A DNA stretch of 64,000 nt from Choanephora cucurbitarum (lineage: Eukaryota > Mucoromycota > Mucoromycetes > Mucorales > Choanephoraceae): contig JAIWNI010000070.1 in NCBI GenBank assembly GCA_025331435.1, positions 79,393 to 143,392 on the forward strand, given 5' to 3'. Position numbers and translations under genes: made by a program. The notes under the pieces are model-generated. The model did not search any database, was not told where the DNA came from, and saw only the letters and a program-made list of their open reading frames with translations. Positions 23,354 through 35,193 of the stretch are shown here, one piece after another; the stretch's first letter is position 1; every line of letters starts with the position of its first letter.

Positions 23354-24772
23354 ATGCCAGGGAATATAAGTCAGGACATGAAGACAGTTGGGTTGATATT
23401 CACTAGAAAGAAAATTGAACGTTCAGGCTTTATTGGTTTGGAAGACTATGCACTGTAAAGTAATGCTAGAGCACATAAGAAACACTCGAAACAAGAAAAA
23501 CCTAACTTTTTGTTTTGTTTTGTTTAGAAAACGAAATCTTCGAGTCATTCACATTGACCTGAACATGCCAATCGAAGAACAAGGTGAACTCGATCTTGTT
23601 GTGCACAAAATGACCGATCTTGTAGCAAAGATAGAACGTGGTGATAAAGAGGCAGCAAGACTATACCAACAATTCATTGTAAGTATATGGATCAGTCAGG
23701 AACAAGTTGGACTAAGACACATAGAAAAGGATTATAGCAAAAGACATCCTGAAGTGATTGTGATTGATACCTGGCCCAATATCGAGAAAGTCTTGGATAG
23801 AATGTTATTATACCATCATACAAAGACATGTGCAGCTAAAGACACGATAGGTAAATGATGAGTGGAAGATGATTGGCAGTCTGTTAACACTCAAAAAAAA
23901 AAGAAGGAGAACCTCTGTTTTATGTACCCAAGAGTATTGCTTTAGATTCAATTAGACATTGGGGAAATACCATCGACATCCAATTCCCGGTAATAACCTA
24001 GTTTATACATCAGATAAAGATGGGCTGACTTTTTTTTTTTATGAATAGGCCATGTGTAAACGTAGAACAGCATGTTCTTCTACTGAAGCACATCAGATGA
24101 CATTAATACCTTCAGAACGAGGCATGCTTCAGCTTCAGAAATATTATGGCGATGAGGATTCAGTCATTCTTCAAGAGTTTATTCAACATGATGGTGTGAT
24201 TGTCAAGGTGTATGTGGCCGATGGACAAATTACGGCTTCAACACGTCCTTCATTTAAGAATCTGGATCAAACAGGAGGTAAAGAAAAGAAAAAGGGTAGA
24301 AGGAGTGTATTTGACCGTTCTAGTGTTATAGAGGTAGTTCATTTCGATAGTCAGACATTACCAAAACACTTTGAAACAAAAAACGAACTCTCAGATGGCC
24401 TAGACAGAGTATTTCTGAGATCAGATCCAGAGGACATACATCTCCATAAAGAGGCATTATTGGATATGGATAGATTACAGATGATTGCAGACAGCTTATA
24501 CCATCAGCTGGTAAGTAGATCACATTTATGCTTCATATTGATTCGGGGCTAAACATTTTTCTTGAAAGGGACTGACTTTTTTCGGTTTCGATGTATTATT
24601 GCAAGCACAGACAAATGCTTATTATGTTGTGGATGTCAATTATTTTCCAAGTAAGAGTTGATTTTGGATTTGAAATGACTTAAGGGCTCACTCATTCTTC
24701 TTAGGCTTTAAAAATGTGGATAACTTCCACTCTATGTTTGTAGATATTCTTAAAAGACGATTAGCTCACTAA
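23354..24772 (+). CDS. ITPK1: Inositol-tetrakisphosphate 1-kinase (inositol 1,3,4-trisphosphate 5/6-kinase)
   Basis: Seven exons (23354-23454, 23528-23678, 23730-23850, 23907-23989, 24049-24510, 24569-24650, 24705-24772) give 355 residues. The N-terminal ITPK fold starts VGLIFTRKKIERSGF; HPEVIVIDTWPNIEKVLDR matches the family's D-P/T-x-x-x-I-x-x-LLDR segment; ATP-grasp elements follow: VILQEFIQHDGVIVKVYVAD, RPSFKNL and GLTFFGFDVLL...YYVVDVNYFPSF (Mg-binding D and N). The intron 23679-23729 is a multiple of three, so unspliced RNA would stay open; splicing restores the family spacing. The acceptor at 23906 follows an A-rich tract and is the least certain. The enzyme phosphorylates inositol phosphates in the cytosol toward InsP5/InsP6. 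Confidence 0.85.
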
Positions 24773-24973
24773 TAAAGAGAAATTGTACATGTTAAAATCA
24801 ATAGTGTTAAACTCTCTAAGATGACTGGTTTATATAAAGACTTGCTTCCAGTGAATTACTTGATATTACTTTAAATTGTCTTCTCAAGGGGCAATTACAT
24901 TTTGACATAAACATAGATTCAGGAGAAAAAAAAAACATTATTTTTTATTTGAAACAAGAAAAAATGAATTTTC

Positions 24974-25936
24974 TTAGTTGGCAGCAGCAGCGGCTCTACG
25001 ACGGTCACGTTCTTCAGTGATAGAGAGCTTGATACCCTTACCCTTGGGGAGAGAGATCATGGGCTTGTTACCTTGACCAATGATGAAGACGTTGGAGATA
25101 CGGGTAGCGAAGACACGGTCCAAAGAGTCCTTGACGTGGACAATTTCGAAACCACCAATGTGACGTTCACGGTGAACAATTTGACCAACACGACCAATGT
25201 TACGACCACCAGTGATCATGACGACGTTACCAACTTCGAACTTGACGAATTCTTCGATCTTACCGGTTTCGATGTTGAAACGGATGGTGTCGTTAGACTT
25301 GATCAAAGGATCGGGGTAACGGATGGTACGACCATCGTGGGTGGTGATGTAAGGGATACCCTTAGCACCAACAAGGACCTTCTTAACCTTACAGAGCTTG
25401 TACTTGGCTTCTTCATCGGTAATACGGTGGACAGCGAAACGACCCTTGACATCGTAGACAAGACGGAAGTTTTCACCGGTCTTTTCAATGGAGATGACAT
25501 CCATGAAACCAGCAGGGAAGGTGGAGTCAGTACGGACCTTACCGTCAACCTTGACCAAACGTTGCATGAGGATAGATTGGACTTCACGACCGTTAAGAGC
25601 GTACTTGAGACGGTTACGGATGAAGACGATCAAAGGAAGACATTCACGGGTCTTGTGGGGACCGGAGCTAGGCTTAGGGGCATAGTTACCCAAAAGCTTG
25701 TCAAGCATCCAGTGCTTGGGGGCTGCCAAACGCTTCATGTGTTTCTTGGGACCACGAGCCTATATAATGATCAGGATGTTAGATTGCTTGTGTTTAACAT
25801 GTGTCATCCAGCCATTTGCTTTCATCATCCATCCATCGAGTATTCATTCATTTCTTCTGTTCATCAATACAATAAACGGATATACATCGACTGTGATGGT
25901 GATAGGTTATGGCTGGAGTGTTGCTTTGCATACCAT
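24974..25936 (-). CDS. RPS4: 40S ribosomal protein eS4
   Basis: Exon 1 holds only the start codon (25934-25936); after a 174-bp intron, exon 2 (24974-25759) begins [20 protein letters not shown] and runs to the AAAAN end, 262 residues in all, the normal length for eS4. The S4-type RNA-binding segment ([19 protein letters not shown]) and KOW region ([19 protein letters not shown]) are intact. Codon use is strongly biased to C-ending codons, as expected for high expression, and creates a long empty frame on the opposite strand. Splitting a gene right after ATG is common for ribosomal proteins in fungi. The gene converges with the ITPK gene across 201 bp. Confidence 0.96.
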
Positions 25937-27284
25937 TGTGATATAATTATCAAAGGGATCAAAAAGGAGGATTCAATCGCTTAGGTTGCTTCTTGAGGTT
26001 TATGGCTAACTTCCAGGCGCTCCGAACCAGTGGCTTGGTCGCGAGCTCCGCTTAAAAATGAGTGAAATAGCTTCATAAGCGCACTACGATTCTGCATAGT
26101 GTGTCGATGATGGCTACTCAATAGTAAAAGAAGAGAGACATCATGTTTTTATTTCGAGGCCTCTATGCAACCTATTGTTTACCTGTTTAGGCTACGAGTT
26201 TCATTTGGAGAATGAAACGGAAACTCTTTTTTTTTTTCTTGCCACTTGGATCAAAGGCTAAAAATCATCTGTATTGTTACTATATTGCATAACAGCTTAT
26301 TTCGTTGCAAATTCAATAAGCTAGACTAGAGGATGGATTCTTCAAATAAATCGATTAATTTTCTAAAGAGCCAGCTACCGTGTATATTTAGTAGTTGAGC
26401 TACTTCAATTCAACCATCAGCACCAAGGGCTAACGGCTAATCAAGATATGTTTCCTCGTCTTCTTTTTATTCTTTCTAGTCAATTCATTGCAGTTACAAA
26501 TCGCTGCTGGTGCATTACTTTTCTTATGTTAGTGTATGACTATAAAGGCGCATTTTAGTTAACTAAATCCCCTCATTCATAGTTAAAACAACTTTTTGAC
26601 CTATCAAGATGCCAAAAAAAACCCCCCAAGAAGATTGATGTGTCATTATAAAAGAATTGTTTTGACTTCTATACTTCAATCAGCTATGGCTCTTGCTAAA
26701 TCCAAGAGTTTTCCGAGAGCTCGTGATGCAACGAATAACTATAGCCTGTTGCTAAAGCTATTGTCAAAAAAAAAAAAAGAAACAAATTGCTTAGATAATT
26801 TCGACGCATGAATGATTTTTTGAGTAAACCTTTAAAACCTCTATCAGACTATTAAGAGGATAACATGGGCCATAAAAAGAATAGATTAATTCATTCTTCT
26901 CCAAAGCAAAAAAAAAAAGAATGGAGCTCTCATTTGAAAGATGAACAAAACCAAAGACAAATTTACACTAACAATTTTGTCTATTGTTCAATTTGGAATC
27001 AGCTATAAGCATGTGCCTTGTTACACACTATGCTGTGAAACAGGTACAATTAATTTTTCAAATCAAGACAATTCAGAGGCTGCTAAATGACATCAAGCTA
27101 GTTCAAACAGGCTTTTCTAATGCTATCACTTAGAACAAAGGTTGAACCTGCTTTGCCTAGTCATATTCTCATATTGAGTTATCGTTCATCCAAGAAAATG
27201 TAGACTTGAAAGAAAAAGAAAAGTTATATGAATTCGTTTAAAGCTTTCTTCATTTCATGGTTTGCAAAGGAAAGAGAAACATGC
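25937..27284. other. Intergenic, eS4 promoter and eL20 downstream region
   Basis: The first 130 bp contain a GC-richer block (about 26015-26060) that may be the eS4 core promoter or 5' UTR. The rest is AT-rich; a short frame at 26596-26811 has no recognisable homologue. Confidence 0.5.
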
Positions 27285-27989
27285 TCAGTAGAAAGTGGTA
27301 GGACGCTTGGCAACGAAGAGAGCACGGTGCTTCTTGTCGACGTTGGCAAGACGATGAGGCAAGGGGAAAGTGAGCTTGGGAGTCAAGAGTTGCTTGATGT
27401 ATTGACGACGGACATCAGCATTGTTGACTTCAGCAACACGAATGATTTGAACAGATCTGAAACGAGCACGGTGACGGGCAGCCATATCTTGGTCTATGAT
27501 ACAAAGTCAGCTTATATGCATACACTTTTATAGAGGTCACTTACAGCATTGCTCAACAGCTTCAACACGACGCAAGGCACGGTATTCCTTGTACATGTTG
27601 TGAGTACCAGAACGAGAATCGTAACGAATCCAGATACCAAAGTTCTTGATTTGTTCAGGGCGCTTTTCGTGAATCTACAATAACAATAAGCAAACTAAAG
27701 TTCTATTGATTGATCTTTCGATAGTTACTTCGTTGACCGAGACGATTTCACCAGCAGCCTTCTTGACCTTACGGAGCTTCTTCAAGAAGTACCAGAAACG
27801 AGACTTGGCAACGACAACATTGGGAGCGAAGACACGCATACGGAAGAGCTTGGGAGCAACTTCTTGAGCTGAGGGGAGCTTACGGCCAACAACCTACAAG
27901 TTGTATGTGTGTGTGTGTGTGGGCGTGTGTTAGGAGACACTCTTTGTTGATTTTGTAAAATAAAAGAACTTTACTTGGTATTCGTTATA
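27285..27989 (-). CDS. RPL20: 60S ribosomal protein eL20 (L18a), first exon unresolved
   Basis: Exons 27729-27893, 27545-27674 and 27285-27493 encode VVGRKLPS, then [67 protein letters not shown] and the terminal KRPTTFY, covering all of eL20 except its first residues. A 15-bp micro-exon, 27975-27989, bounded by CAG before and GTAAAG after, encodes YNEYQ and joins in phase to VVGRK, matching the x-Y-Q-VVGR start in other eukaryotes. The exon with the initiating ATG lies upstream and I could not fix it; an ATG-GCA near 28176 is a candidate without a clear donor. eL20 sits at the 60S subunit surface. Confidence 0.88.
27904..27931. repeat. GT dinucleotide microsatellite inside an eL20 intron
   Basis: GT/TG run within the intron between the micro-exon and the next exon. 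Confidence 0.85.
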
Positions 27990-30050
27990 CTGTTTGTTTC
28001 AGAGAGAAAAAGAATATTGGCATTAGCATCGTGTTGAAAATAGTACAGCAAATAGGAAACAACAATAGAAGAAAGAGACAGAAGTTAGGATTTGAATTGG
28101 ATGTCAAGTGCTCAACACATAAGGTGACGAAGAAACGAGTTTTGCTTTGTTGTCTTTAACAATTGTCGCTTGCCATTCCTCTTTTTTTTTAAAAAAAAAA
28201 AAATAATGCTGACTGGAAAAAAAAATAGATAGGCGTCGGTTGTATAAATGCATATGTCCATAATGTATATTTATAGACATGATTTTTTTTTTCTTTGGCA
28301 ATAATCCATCCATCCATCCTTGATAAAGAAAATGAAAATAACTAGTGTCTATAGCACATCAAAATAATCGCCTCTTCTGCCTCTCTTCAGCTGTTAGCTT
28401 TGCATGAATGTGCTGATGCTTACTCTGCAAACCATCTTGTCCTTCCGTTCAAACGATAAAGAGAAAGATCGACTTGTGAGGTAACATTCTGCTGGATTTT
28501 TTCCTCGGACAGTGTATCAAATTTAGAATTCAGCTGCTTTCTTTCTTGGTTTTAGAGAAGTAATGGGCTCATACGGTAGCATTTCAACAAACATTTGGTC
28601 TATGTCTATTAAATTATAGGCTGCCTAATTTCTTTTTTGTACCGATTGCATCTTCTTTTGATTGAGCAGGCTTCATTTGCTACGTACTTCAACTAGATAG
28701 GTTTGAACATTATTCTTTAAGAGTTATATAGATCACACCTACTTACTTTCCACTTGACACAATAATACAATGAAAAAGTCAGCACAGGCATGACGGAGAC
28801 ATTGAATGAGACAAAAAAAAAGTCTACTTGGGGCATATACTGACTTTGTTTAGAGGGACACAACAATATCCTCGCTAAAAAAAAAAGCTGGGTTGCCTAA
28901 AGACATTAGAAAGCGTTCAAAAAAAGGAACCCCAAGTGCATTGCGATGGTTCTTCTTATAAAGAAAAAACAAACGGATCTTTTTCTTGCTTGTATCGCAT
29001 TTCAAATTGTCTAGAACAATTAAATTTAAAGGCTCGAGACATCTTGAAATGAATGTACTTTATGAGCATACTGTAAGCCAGAGATGTATTAAATGAATCA
29101 ACATCAGCATTGCCTTATAAAATTGAAATTTTACCATGACAAACACCTTATCTCTTAACAAGATAAAACTTCATGTGATGCTGAAGCTTTGTAAACTCTA
29201 TATTATGACAAAATAATTCAATTTCTGGTTTCTGCTTAAAAGCCAAATATAAACCTAGTTGAGCACTTTTGATGGAATCTTAAGAAAGGGGAGCGGGAGC
29301 AAAGTTGCAAGGTCTCCGACATCAAAAAATACCTAAGTAGCCTAAGAGAAAAGCTGTTGTAATCAACAAAGTTGAGTCAATGAGCATCTGATATGTCCTC
29401 TCATTAACAGCATAAAGGGCAGGTGCTAAATAGTTATAGAGGGTACAGGTTATCTCCGCAAGATAACGAACTTCATGCTAACAAAGCAAGCTCTTTAGTA
29501 CTACACTGCTGAAAATATATACGTTTGGAGAAAACCTTAATGTAATGAAAGTTTTCTTCTTCTGGCCATACAATTGCACTTAAAGTTATCACATTTCAAA
29601 ACCCAAAATCCGAATCAAAAATTTATGTCTACTACTAATTGAAATTTGTAACTAAAAGAGGCAGCTTCAAGCGGAGGAAAGTGTTTTCTTTTATTTGATT
29701 GTTAAGCTAGGCCGAGATTAATAGTTAACAGCCGTAAAGAACATTGCAGTTCTAGGCTGGTTCAGCAGTATCTGTGGTTTGAAAGGCCTAGTCTTTACCT
29801 CTTTTAGTATGATGACAAGCTTTAGCTTTATTTGATACCTCCTTATACTCGATCATGGTTGGGCAACCTACATTTCATCTACAAGCGTACCAATAGAGCA
29901 GTAGACTCAAAAACTGAAATTTAAAAAAGTGTGTCCAAATGACGATGCCCTCCCTTATTGTTTGTATTGGATTCGATTTAGGAAAAAAAAAAAGAAGAAA
30001 AGCTTTGTCTCTTTAAACTCTTTTTCTCTTTTTCTTTTTCCAAGTGATTT
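27990..30050. other. Intergenic, 2 kb, GSK-3 and eL20 promoters
   Basis: AT-rich with homopolymers. A possible decayed small gene lies on the minus strand at about 28370-28690 (see findings). A CT-rich tract precedes the GSK-3 start. Nothing else is supported. Confidence 0.5.
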
Positions 30051-31525
30051 ATGTCTACTTCTCATTCAAATCACTTCAAGTTCTCCGGTAAAAGTAAAAG
30101 CAAAAGTTCACTTAATTTTTCTTGTTGATGCACCGTATTTATGCTAAAATAAACGTTCCATCTGCTGTCTTCTTTTTTATTAGTTGGTGATGCTTTCGAT
30201 TCGCTTCGAACAATACGCGTACCTGCCAAAGATGGCAGAAATGGCCAAGACATTCAACTGCAATACTCACATCAAAAAGTGATTGGCAATGGTTCTTTTG
30301 GTGTTGTCTATCAAGTTAAGTTGGCTCATTCAGGAGAAGATGCTGCTATTAAGAAAGTGTTACAAGATAAGCGTTTTAAAGTAAGTCGTCTATTTTTTTT
30401 TGTTTGATGGTATACTAAAAAAAAAGAATCAAATGACACAATAGAATCGAGAATTAGAGATTATGAGACTCATGAGCCATCCCAACGTATGCGGTATTAA
30501 AGCTTACTTTTATTCTCAAGGAGATACAAAGGTAATAGGAATAAAAGATTGGACGGAACAAATACTGATGTTAAAGGCTGGATAGAAAGATGAAGTTTAC
30601 CTCAATTTAGTGATGGAATATGTACCCGAAACAGTCTATAGGGTGACTCGTCATTACACTAAAATCAAACAAGCTGTACCAATGCTGATTGTCAAGTTAT
30701 ACATGTACCAGCTATTCCGTTCATTGGCTTATTCACATACACTTGGCATTTGTCATCGAGATATTAAGCCACAAAACTTACTGGTTCATCCTGTTACAGG
30801 CGTTCTTAAATTATGTGATTTTGGCTCAGCAAAGATTTTGGTGGAAGGTGGAATGAATGTAGCTTATATCTGTTCTCGCTATTATCGTGCTCCCGAACTT
30901 ATCTTTGGTGCTAGCTGCTATACATGCAGTATTGATATTTGGTCAGCTGGTTGTGTCATGGGCGAGCTGTTGTTGGGACAGCCCTTATTCCCGGGTGAGA
31001 GTGGTATTGACCAACTAGTAGAGATCATTAAAGTCTTGGGTACACCTACAAAGGAACAGATCTTGACTATGAATCCCAATTATACAGATCACAAATTCCC
31101 TTCGATAAAACCTCATCCATTGTCTAAAGTGTTCCGATCAAGAACACCACCCGAGGCCATTGATCTTTTATCTCATATTCTACAGTATGATCCAAAACAA
31201 CGCCCAACCGCTAGTGAAGCTATGGTTCATCCTTTCTTTGATGAACTACGTAATCCAGAGACAAAGATGGCTACTGGTCGAGAATTGCCAGAATTGTTTA
31301 ATTTCACACAAGAGGGTAAGGAATATTTTATAAGAGCAAAAGAAAGAACAGACCAATAACAAATTCCTTCTTTTTTTTTTTGTAGAACTCTCTATTCGAC
31401 CTGATTTAATACATAAGCTTGTCCCACCTCATTATGCTGACACATTAGAAAAGACAACAGGCATTGATATCAACCAATTTACACCTATTCCACTTTCCGA
31501 TCTACGCTTAAACAGTTTAGATTAG
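30051..31525 (+). CDS. GSK3: Glycogen synthase kinase 3 family kinase
   Basis: Five exons (30051-30087, 30184-30380, 30445-30531, 30586-31315, 31386-31525), all in phase, give 396 residues. Family hallmarks: [12 protein letters not shown] loop, [17 protein letters not shown] (catalytic Lys and the basic patch before NREL), [46 protein letters not shown], and the activation loop [16 protein letters not shown] with the tyrosine normally autophosphorylated. The C-lobe has [24 protein letters not shown]- and C-terminal extensions are short, as in Skp1/Rim11. A GSK-3 regulates glycogen synthesis, transcription factors and cell cycle; the substrate here is inferred. Residue A replaces the usual S before the activation-loop YICSRYY, a mild change. 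Confidence 0.95.
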
Positions 31526-33308
31526 AAGAAATACAAGAAAAAAGCGGTTTATAAGTGTTGTTTTCTTTTTTCTTACCTTTGAGAATGTAGGACTTTTACC
31601 TATTTTGTAGTTAGCAGTTGAATAGAAGAGAGCCTCGACAAGAAATAAGTTAGTGTTAGCTTTAATACTTGTACTTTACAAACATTTAAGCTTTTCTTTT
31701 TATCCAACCTATAGCTTTGATTAAACAAAACTGATTTCACTTCTTTTTCTTTTCTCAAGACGATGTAGTTATATACATCAAAGTGTTGTCTGGTAGTAAT
31801 CTTAGTTGAAACATATATTCATTCTGGGCATAAGAAGAGCTCATATTCTATTCAACCACAAGATCTATGTCTTGAATAATTTAGCATATAAAAAAAAGCG
31901 TGCTAAAACTCCTGCTGGATTAGTTTTTAGACCCACAGCTATCTAACTTCTTTTCCTATATCATCTTCATCGGTATCCTTCATTTGTCATCATGTGATAT
32001 AAGAGAAAGAAAAGAAACTCCATAGCTGATTCCAAAGCATGTCTTTCTGGTATACAATATAAACCGATTTTGCCATTGAATCTTTAGGATAAAGCATCTA
32101 CGCAGATATTGGTTGCTTGGAGTGTGGCGGGAATTTAGGCTAAAAGGCGTATTTTAGCTTATGACAGCTGAATGGATGTAAAATTATAGACAACATATTG
32201 AACATTTATTTTTGTAACTAATGTCTCTAGACTATTGACACTATCAACTCATCATTGCTTCGGTAATGGCTCTTTCTTTCTCTCTTTTTTTTCTTAACAA
32301 AAAGCGGTTTGCCTTTTGTATTCGGACTGGCTTTTTTTCTATATCTAAAACTTTTTTCACGTTGGTTTCTAGTATTTTTTGAGCATCAGCCTATCACTAC
32401 AATATCTCGAGCAAATCGTTTCTTATACAAAGGTAACATACAGAGATGGAATAGAAGATCGTAGAGATAAAATTGAGAGAGCTTATACATTCGCAATTCC
32501 AGAATGCCTATTGTGGTGAAACATTATTTGCGTCACCGACAAGTTGTCAAAAGGTAAAACACCAAATAATCATAAACTATCTGTAAACTAACGTTAAATT
32601 TAGAACAAGGGGGAAATAAAGATACTTCAACGTACTAGGCCAAAGGTTTCAGATGTGGTATAATAATACATAAATACCGTTAACTACCTCGAGAAGAGCT
32701 CATATTCTTGTTTAAAATAGAACAAAACATACCTTCAAATAACCTGTGGTGTATGTAGGCTTCCTAATTTAGTCATTTTTCCAAATAACACACGCTAGGA
32801 ATCTCCCAAATTAGCTTTGAACCAAAGAGAATTTTGAATGACTTTTCTTTTTTAGAATTTGAATCTCAACTCCCGTGGTTAAAGAGAGACATTCATTTCA
32901 TACAAAGATGTCGCATAGATCAGTATAAAAGATAGACAGAAAAAAGGGTACAGACATAAATGCATCAAAAAAAAATGTAGAGCTAAATGAATGTCAAACA
33001 TCAGATAAACGTTTTCTTTCTCACGCTGTTCTTTTTGACATCTCTACTCCACCCTTTGTTACACAGAATTATGGCCAATCATGTAGACTTCGATCGACCC
33101 TTCTTGGAAAATTTTTTTCGGGACCCTATAAATTGACTCCACCTTGCGCACATAATAAGGCTCTTTTTCTCTTCTTCTTTTTCTTTTTTTCTATCCAAGA
33201 TTCAGTTCCTAAAGTCTAAAGAGCTTTCTTGTTACTTTCAGGGTTTTAATTTCGGCTAAAACTTCATCTCCTCTCCCTTCTCTCCCTTGGCATTTGCATC
33301 TGAACAAC
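31526..33308. other. Intergenic, nucleoside transporter upstream region
   Basis: No gene supported. Near the transporter start, a pyrimidine-rich tract (about 33160-33200) and a TATA-like box precede the ATG. Confidence 0.5.
33127..33133 (+). promoter_or_regulatory. Putative TATA box of the nucleoside transporter gene
   Basis: TATAAAT core in a short GC-richer context, about 180 bp before the ATG and followed by a pyrimidine-rich tract, as expected for a fungal promoter. Confidence 0.4.
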
Positions 33309-35193
33309 ATGTCCTTACACAAAGAAAAAATGGACCAACAGGACGCTATGGCTTATCGCACGCAATCTAATCTGACAGATGTCATGGAGCCTTATTCCGA
33401 TGTCAAAAACAAGAATGAGAAGGCCTCGTCAACTGCAATTGACATGTCCAGTTCTATCAGCGAACACGAGTCAAGCACTATTGATCGAGAAGAGATTGAA
33501 AAGAACGATACCTGGCTCAGTTTGTTCTACAAGCGACACAGGCCATGGTTCCAGTAAGTGAAGCCAACAATAAGAATAAATCGTTTGAGTTACACAAACA
33601 CTAATACCTTTTTATAGTGTTGCCTTTTTTCTTATTGTCACTGGTTTTTTAGCAGCTGCCTATGCCCTTCAAGTGCCTAAGGGTTATAACCAAGAAAACC
33701 TAATTTTAGGTCTCGTGTATGCGTTTATTGTCCTCAAGCTTGCCTTCAAATATATCCCTACTACTCCCATAACTTCAGGTTGGTCTTTCTGTATTGGAAA
33801 AGCTAGTCAGGCCATTGAGCATATCCCTAAAAACTTCCGCTCTCTTGGTTATGGTGTTTTTGTTTTTGCTGTCATTGTGATAACTGTATTTGTCTTACCC
33901 GAAAAGCCTGAATCTACGCGTCTCCAGAGATTGATTGCTCTTTTTGGTATGTTTGTCTTCTTTGGCTGTCTCTATATCACTTCAAGAAATCGTAAGATTA
34001 TCAACTGGAATACAGTGCTTACTGGTATTTTGATGCAGTTCATCTTGGCTTTGTTCGTTTTCCGCTGTACCGTTGGTCATGACATTTTCCAATGGGCCTC
34101 CACTTTTGCTCAAGGTTATCTCGAAAAAGCCACCCATGGTACCTCTTTTGTCTTTGGCGATAATGTAGCCAACTCAGGTGTCTTTGCTGTCACTGTATTC
34201 CCCTCGCTTATCTTCTTTGCTGCAACTGTTCAGGTCTTGTATTACTTTGGTGCTCTTCAATGGTTGTTGAAGAAGTGTGCTAAATTCTTCATGTCGTTCT
34301 TGAAGGTATCTGGTGCTGAATCAATTGTTGCTGTTGCCTCTCCCTTCTTGGGCCAAGGTGAAAACGCTTTGTTGATCAAGCCCTTCTTACCATACTTGAC
34401 TAACTCCGAAATGCATCAAGTCATGGCTTCCGGTTTTGCCACTATCTCTGGCTCAGTCTTGTATGGTTATATTGCCATGGGTGTTTCTGGACAAGCTCTC
34501 TTGACTTCATGTATCATGTCTATTCCTTGCTCAATTGCTGTGTCTAAGATTCGTATGCCTGAAGACGATGTGCCAATTACTGCACGCGAAGTTCGTGTTC
34601 CACCTAGTGATGAAAAGCCTGCTAATGTACTTCATGCTGCTGGCTCAGGTGCCGCTACTGGTATGAACATTGCCTTATTGATGTGTGCCAATTTGATCGC
34701 TCTTTTGGCTCTGTTGTATGCTATCAATGCAGGCTTAACATGGCTTGGTAACTTCCTGACTATTCAAGAGTTAACTCTTCAATTGATTACTGGTTACGTC
34801 TTTGTCCCTGTAAGTAATTGAAATTTGATTCAAATTCTAGAGAACCAACCAATTTATCGTTTCTTTTAGGTTGCATGGTTAATCGGTGTAGATAACAAGG
34901 ATGTTGTTGTTGTAGGTCAATTGTTGGCTACTAAGATCTGGGCCAACGAATTCGTAGCCTATGAAAGCCTTGCCTCCGTATACAAAGATGTTCTGTCTGA
35001 CCGTTCTTACATCATCACGACTTATGCACTTTGTGGTTTTGCTAACTTGGGTAGTATCGGTATGCAAATTGGTGTTTTGAGTACTATGGCACCTAAGCGT
35101 AATGGTGACATTGCTCGATTGGCTGTTTCTGCCATGATTTGCGGTGCTTTTAGTACATGGATTTCAGCTGCGATTGCTGGTATGCTTATTTAG
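33309..35193 (+). CDS. Concentrative nucleoside transporter (CNT/SLC28 family)
   Basis: Three exons (33309-33553, 33618-34809, 34870-35193) give 586 residues. An acidic, Ser-rich cytosolic N-terminus of about 80 residues precedes roughly a dozen membrane segments. CNT signatures are clear: GVFAVTVFPSLIFFAATVQV, the first substrate loop GQGENALLIKPFL, the gate region GFATISGSVLYGYI, and the second loop IWANEFVAYESLA. CNT proteins couple nucleoside uptake to H+ or Na+. G-Q-G-E-N is the first loop's substrate motif; residues vary among families, so specificity is not predicted. Start chosen as the first ATG in frame; a TTG upstream would add five residues. Confidence 0.95.

Noticed and set aside
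23679..23729. Reading the ITPK gene straight through this segment
   Set aside because: The frame is open, but GT-AG ends, a 51-bp length and restored family spacing (QQFI joined to DYSKRHPE) favour an intron.
25073..25984. 303-residue open frame on the plus strand over eS4
   Set aside because: It is the antisense of the eS4 coding sequence; strong C-ending codon bias removes stops on the other strand. Composition (T/D/V-rich) is an artefact.
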